NCBI GenBank assembly: GCA_021772075.1
Contig: JAETNQ010000002.1
Location: 62,001-126,000, forward strand
Source: Lachnospiraceae bacterium
GTDB taxonomy: Bacteria > Bacillota > Clostridia > Lachnospirales > Lachnospiraceae
DNA length: 64,000 nt
Direction: 5' to 3'
The position numbers and the translations under genes are program-made. The notes below the pieces were generated by a model. That model saw only the letters and a program-made list of their open reading frames with translations. It made no database searches and was not told the DNA's origin. Position 1 is the first letter of the stretch. Each line of letters opens with the position of its first letter. Below are positions 1 to 8,506 of this stretch, piece after piece.

Positions 1-59
1 GACATATGATACCAAAACAGACGGGGCGGAAGCAACGGGCATCCTGCCCTGCGCTTCCT

Positions 60-83
60 GAAATTGCCATCCATGGCAATTTC
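60..83. repeat. Short perfect hairpin near window start
   Basis: Ten-base arms (gaaattgcca and its reverse complement) separated by four bases. No U-run follows on either strand, so it is not an obvious intrinsic terminator. Apart from this hairpin, bases 1-228 hold no credible gene. plsX often follows rpmF in Firmicutes but is not visible here. Confidence 0.4.
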
Positions 84-228
84 CCCCTAGGTTCTTCGAC
101 CATTTCATAAGTGAAATTGCTGATTGTACGTAACAGCCGGAAACTCTGCCCCTGCCAGCCGCCGCCCCATTCCCCGCCACATATTTGCCCTCTAAAACTA
201 CATCAGTTGATTTCTATATTGTACTCAC

Positions 229-259
229 GAAAAAAGGCCTCCCGCTTAGGAAAGCCTTT
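229..259 (-). terminator. Intrinsic terminator after rpmF
   Basis: Read on the minus strand, a six-base-pair stem (AAAGGC/GCCTTT) is followed by a run of T residues. It lies about 33 bases after the rpmF stop codon and would end the yceD-rpmF transcript. The seven or so purines and pyrimidines next to the stem make it partly bidirectional. Confidence 0.7.
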
Positions 260-291
260 GTTTTTCACTGCTTAACGAAAATTATTTTTCA

Positions 292-471
292 TTATTCAAC
301 CGTGATGATCTCTTTTTTGTTGTATGAGCCGCACTTTTTGCAAACGCGGTGAGGCATCATTAATGCGCCGCACTTGCTGCACTTTACCAATGTAGGAGCG
401 CTCATTTTCCAATTTGCTCTTCTTTTATCTCTTCTTGATTTGGAAGATTTATTCTTGGGACAAATAGACAT
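292..471 (-). CDS. rpmF: 50S ribosomal protein L32
   Basis: Encodes the 59-residue bacterial L32, a component of the large ribosomal subunit. The protein begins MSICPKNKSSKSRRDKRRAN, the standard L32 start, and carries two CxxC pairs (CSKC and CKKC) that form the zinc ribbon. Length fits the family. It lies 56 bases after the yceD-like gene on the same strand and is followed by an intrinsic terminator, the usual yceD-rpmF arrangement of Firmicutes. The start is set by an ATG with a GAGGTG-like ribosome site just upstream. Identification is secure from the sequence alone. Confidence 0.97.
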   Translation of the reverse strand: MSICPKNKSSKSRRDKRRANWKMSAPTLVKCSKCGALMMPHRVCKKCGSYNKKEIITVE

Positions 472-527
472 CGTTACACCTCCCTTTTTGTATCGAATTC
501 ATTCCCAGCGGACTTCTCTGCACTGCA

Positions 528-1058
528 TCATTCCTCCCCGGATTTTGCTGCATTAAAAATATCTTTAATTCCTGCCATTCTTGGATCCGGCACAAAAGTA
601 TCGCATCCGCACTCCCCCGTATTCAAGTCTTTCCCGCACTTGATGCAGATTCCCCTGCAGTCCGGTTTGCATAAGACCTTCGTCGGCAAGTTCATAAGGC
701 ATTCATTTTTAACCAATCCATCTACGTCAAGCTGATAACCTGCCATAAAATTCTGCTCGTCATCCTTCTCCTTCTCCTGGTATGCATCCGGGCCTTCTGC
801 CTCTCTCACGAAATGAAGAACGATCTTCTGGCGGACCTCCTTCAGACAGCGGTCACAGTTCATGGCCAGGACTAATTCCATCCTGCCTTCCACAGATGCT
901 TTATTCATTCCAAGATTTTTCAGAGTAAGGTTCAGCAGCGTTTTATCCACAATAGGAAAATCTCCCATCCTGCAGCTTATATCCGTAAGTCCTACTTCCA
1001 CCTGAAGCCTTTCTTCTTTTCCTTCGGATGTCAACACATCGGTTAGATTTATTAACAT
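528..1058 (-). CDS. YceD/DUF177 family protein upstream of rpmF
   Basis: A 176-residue protein of the YceD family (DUF177), a family linked to 23S rRNA accumulation and almost always found beside rpmF. It has the expected central CDRC motif and a cysteine-rich tail (CKPDC, CIKCG, CGC) that probably binds zinc. The start was placed at the ATG at 1058 because an AAGGAG site precedes it by a normal distance; an in-frame upstream extension has no such site. Cotranscribed with rpmF. The exact biochemical role of the family is not settled. Confidence 0.9.
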   Translation of the reverse strand: MLINLTDVLTSEGKEERLQVEVGLTDISCRMGDFPIVDKTLLNLTLKNLGMNKASVEGRMELVLAMNCDRCLKEVRQKIVLHFVREAEGPDAYQEKEKDDEQNFMAGYQLDVDGLVKNECLMNLPTKVLCKPDCRGICIKCGKDLNTGECGCDTFVPDPRMAGIKDIFNAAKSGEE

Positions 1059-1145
1059 AGCTGGCTCCTTATTATTTTGCACTCCGTCAATTATACCTGT
1101 CGAATATAAGTTTGTCAAGTTATTTTAAACGAAAACCACGGAAAC

Positions 1146-1205
1146 CACGGAAATCAATTTTTGCGGGCTGTGGGCATGGCAGGGCGGGAAAAATTGATTT
1201 CCGTG
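1146..1205. repeat. Perfect 17-bp inverted repeat between pta and yceD
   Basis: Arms at 1146-1162 and 1189-1205 are exact reverse complements, with a G-rich 26-base loop. The element begins 12 bases after the pta stop codon. It could end pta transcription or protect its 3' end, but there is no long U-run directly after the stem on the minus strand. Confidence 0.75.
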
Positions 1206-1216
1206 TATAAAAAACG

Positions 1217-2218
1217 TTATGCCAGCTGCGCCTGCACCGCAGTCAGGGCGACTACGCCTACGATATCCTCCCAGGAACATCCCCGGGACAGGTCATTGAC
1301 CGGTTTCGAAATCCCCTGCAGCATAGGCCCGTACGCTTCCGCCTTCGCCAGCCTCTGCACCAGCTTATAACCGATATTCCCGCAATCCAGATTCGGAAAG
1401 ATCAATACGTTTGCTTTCCCTGCCACTTCGCTGCCGGGCGCTTTCGATTTGGCTACCTGGGGAACCAATGCGGCATCGGTCTGCAGCTCACCGTCCAGCA
1501 GAAGATGCGGATACTGTTCATGGGCGATCCTCGTTGCCTCCACCACCTTGTCCACTAAAGGATGCTTCGCGCTCCCCTTCGTAGAATGGGACAGCATAGC
1601 GATAATCGGTTTTGAGCCTACCAGCTGTTTAAAACTTTTCGCGCTCGTATCCGCGATCGCCGCCAGTTCCTCCGGGGTAGGATCCTGGTTTAACCCGCAA
1701 TCCGCAAAAAGAAAGGTTCCTTTATCCCCGAATTTGCAGTCCGGCACATCCATAAGGAAAAAACCGGAAACCAGCTTCACCCCAGGCGCAGTTTTCAGTA
1801 TCTGCAAAGCCGGGCGCAGCGTATCGGCCGTAGCATGGCACGCTCCCGCTACCATCCCGTCCGCATCATTCGCCTTTACCATGATAACGCCAAAAGTCAA
1901 AAAGTCTTTTAACAGAATATCCCTCGCCTTTTCCGGCGTCATCCCCTTGGATTTCCTCGTTTCGTACAAAAGCTCCACATACCCGTCCAGTTTGTCCGTC
2001 TGCGAAGGATCGATGATCGCCGCCCCGTCCAGATCCACTTCCAGCCATCCTGCGCCGTCCATGATCTTCTCTTCGTTTCCTATCATAATAATATTGGCAA
2101 TGCCGTCCTGAATAATATGGGAAGCGGCAATCAATGTTCTTTTATCGGTTGTTTCCGGCAGAACAATCGTTTTCCTGTCGCTTCTCGCTTTTTCCTTGAT
2201 AATGTCAATATAGGCCAT
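1217..2218 (-). CDS. pta: Phosphate acetyltransferase
   Basis: A 333-residue phosphotransacetylase converting acetyl-CoA and phosphate to acetyl phosphate and CoA, the first step of acetate and ATP formation from acetyl-CoA. Length and sequence fit the short, single-domain Pta of Firmicutes; conserved blocks include the VSGFFLMD and FADCGLNQDP segments and the C-terminal GYKLVQRLA region. The ATG at 2218 was preferred over a TTG three codons upstream because the AGGAG site sits ten bases from the ATG and almost touches the TTG. Acetate kinase (ackA), normally next to pta, is absent from this window; the next gene is yceD-like. Confidence 0.95.
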   Translation of the reverse strand: MAYIDIIKEKARSDRKTIVLPETTDKRTLIAASHIIQDGIANIIMIGNEEKIMDGAGWLEVDLDGAAIIDPSQTDKLDGYVELLYETRKSKGMTPEKARDILLKDFLTFGVIMVKANDADGMVAGACHATADTLRPALQILKTAPGVKLVSGFFLMDVPDCKFGDKGTFLFADCGLNQDPTPEELAAIADTSAKSFKQLVGSKPIIAMLSHSTKGSAKHPLVDKVVEATRIAHEQYPHLLLDGELQTDAALVPQVAKSKAPGSEVAGKANVLIFPNLDCGNIGYKLVQRLAKAEAYGPMLQGISKPVNDLSRGCSWEDIVGVVALTAVQAQLA

Positions 2219-2404
2219 ATCCCCCAAACTCCTTTCCGGTTTTATATCCAGAATTATACAGGATTTATGGATTTTTCACAAGATGGAAATCGGGGCGGAC
2301 ATTTTATTTTTGCAGCATTGCGGATGACAGGCAGATATTTTATAATCAAATATATAAACAGGGGAATTACCACTATGTATTGGGAAAGGAAACAAAAACT
2401 GCTT

Positions 2405-3658
2405 ATGAAAATCGCCGGAGTCATTGCCGAATACAACCCATTCCACAACGGACACCAATACCATCTGGAACAAACCCGCGCCTTATCCGGCGCGGACTTT
2501 ATCATTGCCGTCATCAGCGGAGACTTTATGCAGCGGGGCGTCCCGGCCCTTATTCATAAATATGCCCGCACAGAAATGGCTTTGCAAAATGGCGCGGATC
2601 TGGTTCTGGAACTGCCCGCCGTTTATGCAACCGGAAGCGCGGAATTTTTTGCCATGGGGGCGGTATCCCTTCTGGACCGGCTCGGCTCCGTGGATTTTCT
2701 CTGCTTTGGCAGCGAATGCGGCAGTTTAAAACCGCTCGCCAAGATCGCATCCGTCCTCCAGGACGAACCGGAAGAATACCGTTCCGCCTTACAAATAGAA
2801 TTGAAAAAAGGACATTCTTTTCCAAAAGCGAGAAGCCTGGCTCTGCAAGGCTTCCTTTCCGGCTGTCCGGGCAGTATTGACCTGACATCCCCCAATAATA
2901 TCCTTGGCATCGAATATATCAAAGCACTTTTCAAAAGGAGCAGCCGGATAGCCCCCCTCACTCTCCAACGACAGGGAAGCGGCTACCATGACAGCGTTTT
3001 GAATGACTCCATGTCCTTCAGTTCCGCTTCCGCCATCCGGGACAGCATCCATTCCCGCGCCGGCCTGTCCGCTATCCAACGGCATGTTCCTTCGTCCGTC
3101 TTCCAACAGCTGCAGGCAGCCTATGGGAAAAGCTTCCCCATAAGCAGCAATGATTTTTCCCTGATGCTGCAATACCGTCTGTTATTGGAAAGCGGAAACG
3201 GCGAGGGCGGATACGGCCTTTCCCATTACCAGGACGTGACTTCCGCCCTATCCGGCAAAATCAGGAAAAACCTGTATAATTACGAGAATTTCGAGCAGTT
3301 CTGCAGCCTGTTAAAATCCAAAGAAATCACGCATTCCAGGATCAGCCGCAGCCTGACCCATATTCTTCTTGGCATAACGTCCGCCAAAATGCAGGAATAT
3401 ATGGAAAAAGATTATATTTTTTATGCCCGCATCCTCGGCTTCCGCCGGGAAGCCGCCCCTCTGCTGGGCATCTTAAAAGCTAACGCTTCCATCCCCCTGG
3501 TCTCCAAGCTTGCGGATGCCCCTTCCTTTCTGGATGAGGCAGGACTCTCCATGCTGGAAGACGACATCCGCTGTGCCCACATTTATGACTCCGCCGCATG
3601 CCATAAATTCCAGTCCCCTTTTATCAATGAATATTCCAGGCAGCTGGTCATTCTATAA
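2405..3658 (+). CDS. tmcAL: tRNA(Met) cytidine acetate ligase
   Basis: A 417-residue TmcAL (formerly DUF795/YlbM) enzyme that uses acetate and ATP to make N4-acetylcytidine at the wobble base of elongator tRNA-Met. The N-terminus contains EYNPFHNGH (residues 9-17), the HxGH nucleotidyltransferase motif of the family; a second family block is FGSECG. It is the only confident plus-strand gene and converges on the ABC exporter gene with a seven-base gap. The start follows the family (MKIAGVIAEYNPFHNGH). An in-frame ATG at 2375 with AGGGG upstream is an alternative that would add ten residues. A longer in-frame extension to 2117 overlaps the pta promoter and is unlikely. Confidence 0.93.
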   Translation: MKIAGVIAEYNPFHNGHQYHLEQTRALSGADFIIAVISGDFMQRGVPALIHKYARTEMALQNGADLVLELPAVYATGSAEFFAMGAVSLLDRLGSVDFLCFGSECGSLKPLAKIASVLQDEPEEYRSALQIELKKGHSFPKARSLALQGFLSGCPGSIDLTSPNNILGIEYIKALFKRSSRIAPLTLQRQGSGYHDSVLNDSMSFSSASAIRDSIHSRAGLSAIQRHVPSSVFQQLQAAYGKSFPISSNDFSLMLQYRLLLESGNGEGGYGLSHYQDVTSALSGKIRKNLYNYENFEQFCSLLKSKEITHSRISRSLTHILLGITSAKMQEYMEKDYIFYARILGFRREAAPLLGILKANASIPLVSKLADAPSFLDEAGLSMLEDDIRCAHIYDSAACHKFQSPFINEYSRQLVIL

Positions 3659-3665
3659 TCCGCCC

Positions 3666-5519
3666 TTAAGCCATTGCTTCTTCAAACTGGGAATTGTACA
3701 GTTCCGCATAAAATCCCTTTTTCGCCAGAAGCTGCTCATGGTTCCCCTGTTCAATGATATCCCCGTCCTTCATGACCAGGATCAGATCCGCATCCCGTAT
3801 GGTGGAAAGCCGGTGGGCGATCACAAAGCTGGTACGCCCCTTCATCAGATTGTTCATCGCTTTCTGTATCCTCGCCTCCGTTCTCGTATCCACGGAGCTG
3901 GTCGCCTCATCCAGAATCAATATCCGGTTATCGGCAAGAATCGCCCTGGCTATAGTAAGCAGCTGCTTCTGCCCCTGAGAGACATTGCTGGCATCCTCGT
4001 TCAGCTCCATCTGATAGCCTCCCGGAAGCGTCTGGATAAACCGGTGCGCATGAGCCGCTTTCGCTGCCGCGATGACTTCCTCATCCGTCGCGTCCAGCCT
4101 TCCGTAACGGATATTTTCCATAATCGTCCCTTTGAACAGCCACGTATCCTGAAGCACCATGCCAAAGCCTTCCCGCAGCTCGCTTCTGTTAAACTTCCTG
4201 ATATCGTGTCCATCCACCCGGATACTTCCTTCGTTGACATCATAAAAACGCATCAAAAGCTTTACCATCGTCGTCTTTCCCGCGCCGGTAGGACCTACGA
4301 TCGCTACCATCTGCCCGGGCGCAATCTCGCTGCTGAAATCGTGGATAATGATCTTATCCTCCCGGTAGCCGAATTTCACATGTTCAAAGTTCACGGCTCC
4401 CTTTATTTGATCCAAATGAACGGGATTCTCGATCTTTACATCCTCCTCTTCTTCATCCAAAAATTCAAACACCCTCTCCGCAGCGGCCGCCATGGACTGC
4501 AGCATATTGGAAACCTGGGCTACCTGCGTAATCGGCTGGGTAAAATTCTTTACATACTGTATAAACGCCTGGATATCCCCTACTTCGATCACTCCCCTGA
4601 TCGCCAGCAGACTGCCGCTTACCGCTACCGCCACATACCCGAGGTTTCCGACAAACATCATGATCGGATGCATCATCCCCGATAAAAACTGCGACTTCCA
4701 CGCCGACTGGTAAAGGGCTTCGTTATTTTCATTGAATTCCTTCAGCGCCTGTTCCTCCCGGTTGAACGCCTTTACAATATTATGGCCGCCGTAAACTTCT
4801 TCTACCTGTCCGTTTACTTTGCCCAGATACGTCTGCTGTGCCACGAAATATTTCTGGGAAAACTTTACCACGATACCGATCAGCATACCCGATACCGGAA
4901 GAATCACCAATGCGATCAATGTCATAACCGGGCTGATACTGAGCATCATGACCAAAATTCCGATAATCGTAGTGACCGACGTGATCAACTGGGTCACGCT
5001 CTGGTTCAGGCTCTGTCCCAGCGTATCTACGTCATTGGTGATCCGGGAAAGCACTTCCCCCACCGTTCTGGATTCGAAATACTGGAAAGGCATCCTGTTA
5101 ATTTTCATGGAAATTTCCTTACGGAAACGATAACAAAGCTTCTGGGAAATCCCCGTCATAATCAATCCCTGTACGAAGGAAAGACAAGCGCTTAAAAGAT
5201 ATACGCCAAGCAAAAACAACAAGATCCTCCCGATCCGTTCGAAATGGATCCCCCCTGTCCCGGACACTTTTGCCATCAGGCCATTGAACAATTCCGTAGT
5301 CGCTTTGCTTAAGATCTTCGGCCCGGCTATGTTGAAAGCCGTTCCTCCTATAGCAAATACCATGACTGCTGCCAGCCCATATTTGTAGGTACCCATATAA
5401 TGCAGGAGCTTTCCTGTCGTCCCTCTAAAATCCCTGGCCTTTTCCCCGGGCATCATAGGTCCTCCCGGACCGTGTCCGTGATGCATGCCTCGCCTGTGCC
5501 TCGTATTTTCGCCGCTCAT
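3666..5519 (-). CDS. ABC exporter half-transporter, catalytic-site subunit
   Basis: A 617-residue fused membrane and ATPase protein of the multidrug/lipid exporter type. A His/Gly-rich cytoplasmic N-terminus (residues 1-25) is followed by six membrane segments, Walker A at 409-417 (GPTGAGKTT), an altered signature at 512-517 (NVSQGQ rather than VSGGQ) and Walker B at 533-538 (ILILDE) with the catalytic glutamate intact. It starts in a TAATG overlap with the preceding ABC gene, so the two are translationally coupled and very probably form a heterodimer. The pattern of intact and degenerate motifs is complementary to the partner. Substrate is unknown; drug or lipid export is typical of the family. 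Confidence 0.92.
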   Translation of the reverse strand: MSGENTRHRRGMHHGHGPGGPMMPGEKARDFRGTTGKLLHYMGTYKYGLAAVMVFAIGGTAFNIAGPKILSKATTELFNGLMAKVSGTGGIHFERIGRILLFLLGVYLLSACLSFVQGLIMTGISQKLCYRFRKEISMKINRMPFQYFESRTVGEVLSRITNDVDTLGQSLNQSVTQLITSVTTIIGILVMMLSISPVMTLIALVILPVSGMLIGIVVKFSQKYFVAQQTYLGKVNGQVEEVYGGHNIVKAFNREEQALKEFNENNEALYQSAWKSQFLSGMMHPIMMFVGNLGYVAVAVSGSLLAIRGVIEVGDIQAFIQYVKNFTQPITQVAQVSNMLQSMAAAAERVFEFLDEEEEDVKIENPVHLDQIKGAVNFEHVKFGYREDKIIIHDFSSEIAPGQMVAIVGPTGAGKTTMVKLLMRFYDVNEGSIRVDGHDIRKFNRSELREGFGMVLQDTWLFKGTIMENIRYGRLDATDEEVIAAAKAAHAHRFIQTLPGGYQMELNEDASNVSQGQKQLLTIARAILADNRILILDEATSSVDTRTEARIQKAMNNLMKGRTSFVIAHRLSTIRDADLILVMKDGDIIEQGNHEQLLAKKGFYAELYNSQFEEAMA

Positions 5520-7585
5520 TATGCTCTCCCTCCCTTCAATTCTTCTTCCGAAAGCTGGGAACGGGCGATTTCCTGATACGCTCCGCATGATGCCAGCAGT
5601 TCTTCATGCCTCCCCATGCCGGCGATCCTGCCGTCATCAAGGACAATAATCTTATCCGCATGGAGGATCGTGCTGATTCTCTGCGCCACGATAATCACCG
5701 TCGCATCGCTTAATTTTTCGCCCAGCGCTTTTCTGAGCGTCACATCTGTTTTGTAATCCAGCGCGGAAAAACTATCGTCAAACAAGCATATTTTCGGATG
5801 CTTCGCGATCGCCCTGGCAATAGAGAGCCTTTGTTTCTGCCCGCCGGAAACATTGGTTCCTCCCTGCGCGATCCCGCTGGCAAATTTTTCCGGCTTGCTT
5901 TCAATAAATTCCATTGCCTGGGCGATCCGGGCCGCCTCTTCCATATCTTCGTCGGTAATAAAATCCCCGCCGAATTTGATATTGGATTCTATATTTCCGG
6001 AAAAAAGAACCCCCTTCTGCGGCACATAGCCCAACATCTCATGCAGTTTATGCTGGGATATATCCCTGATATCGACTCCGTCGATGGTGATCCTCCCCTC
6101 CGTTACATCATAAAAACGCGGTATCAACCTGATCAGCGTGGATTTGCCGCAGCCCGTGCTTCCGATGATCGCCGTCGTCTCCCCCGGCAAAGCGGTAAAA
6201 TCAATCCCTTCCAGCGCATTTTCATCCGCCCCCGGATATTTGAAGCTGACGTTCTCAAAACGAACGGTTCCTTCCGCTTCTTCCAGCCTTTCATCCATGG
6301 TTGTCTCTTTATCATGGATCGAATTCTCTATATGCAGCACTTCCTCGATACGTTCCGCTGCCACGCCCGCCCTGGGAAGCATAATGGATATCATTGTAAT
6401 CATAAGGAATGCCATGACAATCTGCATCGTATACGTAATAAATGCAAGCATATCCCCCACCTGGAGGTTTCCTGCATCCACGCCCATCGCTCCGAACCAG
6501 ACGATCATTACTGTCACGCCATTCATAATCATCATCATTACCGGCATCATAAACGTCATGACCCTGTTGGTAAAAAGCTGGGTTCCCATCAGTTCCTTAT
6601 TCGCCCTGTCAAATCTCTCCTCTTCAAACTTTTCCCTGCTGAAAGCACGGATTACCGGTATTCCTGTCAAGATTTCCCTCGATACCAGATTCAGTTTATC
6701 CACCAGACCCTGCATGATCTTGAACTTCGGCATGGCGATCCGCATCAGCGTAAAGACAAGCAGCATAATCGCAAGAACGGCAACTATAATAATCCATCCC
6801 ATGCCCGTCCTCGTATTTACCACTTTAATGACACCTCCGGCCCCGACAATAGGCGCATATAATACCATGCGCAGAAGCATCACCGACACCATTTGTATCT
6901 GCTGGATATCGTTGGTGCTTCTAGTAATTAAGGAAGCTGTGGAAAACTGATCCATCTCTGTATCTGAAAAAGAAACGACTTTATGAAAAACCCTTTCCCG
7001 AAGATTCCTGCCGATCTTTGCGGAAGTACGTGCCGACAACAGCCCCGATAAGACGGCCGCCGCCATCATGAAAATGGAAAGAGCAAGCATCCCTGCTCCT
7101 TTTCCAAGCAGATACTTCGTCTGCACGGAGGCTATGCTCATTCCCAGCGCCTCATACTCGGCCTTTACCCCGTTTACCGCCATCTGCGTCAGCATGGATC
7201 CGCTCATATCCTCCAAATCCATGTCTGCTCCTCCGGGTGCGGAAAGAAGCACGAGCTTTGCCATAGGTTCCTTCAGGCTCTCGTCCAGCTTTTCTATCAC
7301 TTCCTCCTCTGCCGCCAGTTCGTAGGAACCATCTTCCAGCCGCCGGTAGCTGGCGCGGAGCATCGGCTCATCCTCCCCCATCCATGCGGCAAGCTTCTCC
7401 ATCGTTTCCCCGCGCATACGCTTGGGCACGGCATTCTCGATTCCCCCCTGGCCGATGCCGATATCCACAATATCAGCCGTAAACTGCGGCAGAGCCAGAT
7501 CACAGTATGCCTGTAGGATTAGAAGCGCTATGATGGCCGCCACCGCCGCTTTCGATTCTTTCAAATATTTTAATACTTTGAACAT
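5519..7585 (-). CDS. ABC exporter half-transporter, degenerate-site subunit
   Basis: A 688-residue exporter subunit. Between the first two membrane segments it carries a large extracytoplasmic insertion (about residues 45-160). Walker A lies at 475-482 (GSTGCGKS), the signature at 579-583 is canonical (VSGGQ), and Walker B reads LFDD at 601-604, with Asp604 replacing the catalytic Glu. Together with the partner gene this gives one consensus ATP site and one degenerate site, as established for heterodimeric exporters such as TM287/288. The ATG at 7585 was chosen because AGGAGG lies twelve bases upstream; a TTG ten codons earlier has its ribosome site too close. Confidence 0.92.
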   Translation of the reverse strand: MFKVLKYLKESKAAVAAIIALLILQAYCDLALPQFTADIVDIGIGQGGIENAVPKRMRGETMEKLAAWMGEDEPMLRASYRRLEDGSYELAAEEEVIEKLDESLKEPMAKLVLLSAPGGADMDLEDMSGSMLTQMAVNGVKAEYEALGMSIASVQTKYLLGKGAGMLALSIFMMAAAVLSGLLSARTSAKIGRNLRERVFHKVVSFSDTEMDQFSTASLITRSTNDIQQIQMVSVMLLRMVLYAPIVGAGGVIKVVNTRTGMGWIIIVAVLAIMLLVFTLMRIAMPKFKIMQGLVDKLNLVSREILTGIPVIRAFSREKFEEERFDRANKELMGTQLFTNRVMTFMMPVMMMIMNGVTVMIVWFGAMGVDAGNLQVGDMLAFITYTMQIVMAFLMITMISIMLPRAGVAAERIEEVLHIENSIHDKETTMDERLEEAEGTVRFENVSFKYPGADENALEGIDFTALPGETTAIIGSTGCGKSTLIRLIPRFYDVTEGRITIDGVDIRDISQHKLHEMLGYVPQKGVLFSGNIESNIKFGGDFITDEDMEEAARIAQAMEFIESKPEKFASGIAQGGTNVSGGQKQRLSIARAIAKHPKICLFDDSFSALDYKTDVTLRKALGEKLSDATVIIVAQRISTILHADKIIVLDDGRIAGMGRHEELLASCGAYQEIARSQLSEEELKGGRA

Positions 7586-7752
7586 CCTCCGTCTTAGCCT
7601 CCTCCGTGTGTACAACTCTCCATCGAATTTTTGATTTTCAATTTAATATCCTACTCTGACTTTTTCTTGATTGCAATTAAAAATATATTAAAAAAATATG
7701 AAAGGATTTCCAATATGGCCGGTTTCTTCCAAGGAAACCATGACCAGCCCGC

Positions 7753-7786
7753 AAAAAAAGAGCATTCCCTGATTCCAGTGGAACGC
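7753..7786 (-). terminator. Intrinsic terminator after ktrA
   Basis: On the minus strand a seven-base-pair stem (GCGTTCC with GGAATGC, one G-U pair) is followed by TCTTTTTTT. It sits about 37 bases after the ktrA stop and would end the coaBC-ktr transcript. Confidence 0.7.
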
Positions 7787-7822
7787 CCGCTTTTCTTCCC
7801 TTCCGATAACTGCCCGCCGATA

Positions 7823-8476
7823 TTATGCAAGATGCTTTAATATTTTATCAATATCCCCTTTCCTTCCAAGCACCATGATATGTTCGTCCTCCCGCATCAC
7901 ATAATTGGCGCCCGGAAGCAGATCCAGCTTTCCGTCCTTTTTCATGCCAAGCACATTCACATGATATTTCGCCCGTATGTCCACTTCCCCGATGGATTTT
8001 CCCGCCCAGCTGCGGATAATGGGAATCTCGTAAATGGAATATTCCTCCGTTAATTCGATATAATCAAACACATGGTTCGCACTTACCCTGACCGCCAGCT
8101 TCTCGGCGATATCCCTGTCCGGATAAATAACCTCGTCCGCGCCGTTACGCAAAAGAAACTTGGCATGGATATCCCTGTTTGCCTTGCTGATCACGTATTT
8201 CGCCCCCAATTCTTTCACCAGGCTCGTAATTTCCAGGCTGCTTTGGAAATTCGTTCCGATACAGACAAAACAAATATCAAAATTCCGCACGCCCAGGCTT
8301 CTTAATACCTCTTCATTCGTACAATCCCCGATTTTCGCGCTGGTAACGATAGGCAGCAGATCCTCCAGCATCTCTTCTTTTTCATCCACCACCATAATCT
8401 CATTATCCAGTTTCGCCAGATTCGAACAAAGATGATGGCCGAATTTTCCCATTCCTATGATCAGTATCGATTTCAT
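7823..8476 (-). CDS. Potassium uptake regulatory subunit (KtrA/TrkA type)
   Basis: A 217-residue cytoplasmic gating subunit for potassium uptake. The N-terminal RCK_N Rossmann fold shows the nucleotide loop GMGKFG (residues 8-13) and an acidic strand end (VVDE). The C-terminal part (about 140-217) is an RCK_C domain. One RCK pair per chain is the KtrA layout rather than the double TrkA. It directly follows the membrane subunit gene (30 bases apart), and the two should form one Ktr-type K+ channel. GGGAG precedes the ATG. Symbol left empty because Ktr and Trk naming varies. Confidence 0.9.
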   Translation of the reverse strand: MKSILIIGMGKFGHHLCSNLAKLDNEIMVVDEKEEMLEDLLPIVTSAKIGDCTNEEVLRSLGVRNFDICFVCIGTNFQSSLEITSLVKELGAKYVISKANRDIHAKFLLRNGADEVIYPDRDIAEKLAVRVSANHVFDYIELTEEYSIYEIPIIRSWAGKSIGEVDIRAKYHVNVLGMKKDGKLDLLPGANYVMREDEHIMVLGRKGDIDKILKHLA

Positions 8477-8506
8477 ATTCTCTCCCGTCCTCCCCTCGGT
8501 TTCTTC

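Noticed and set aside
2117-2404. N-terminal extension of tmcAL
   Set aside because: Family proteins begin at MKIAG; the extra codons cross the pta start and its promoter.
7715-7840. Small plus-strand ORF with a fair ribosome site
   Set aside because: It overlaps the ktrA terminator and 3' end, and no family pattern is recognisable.
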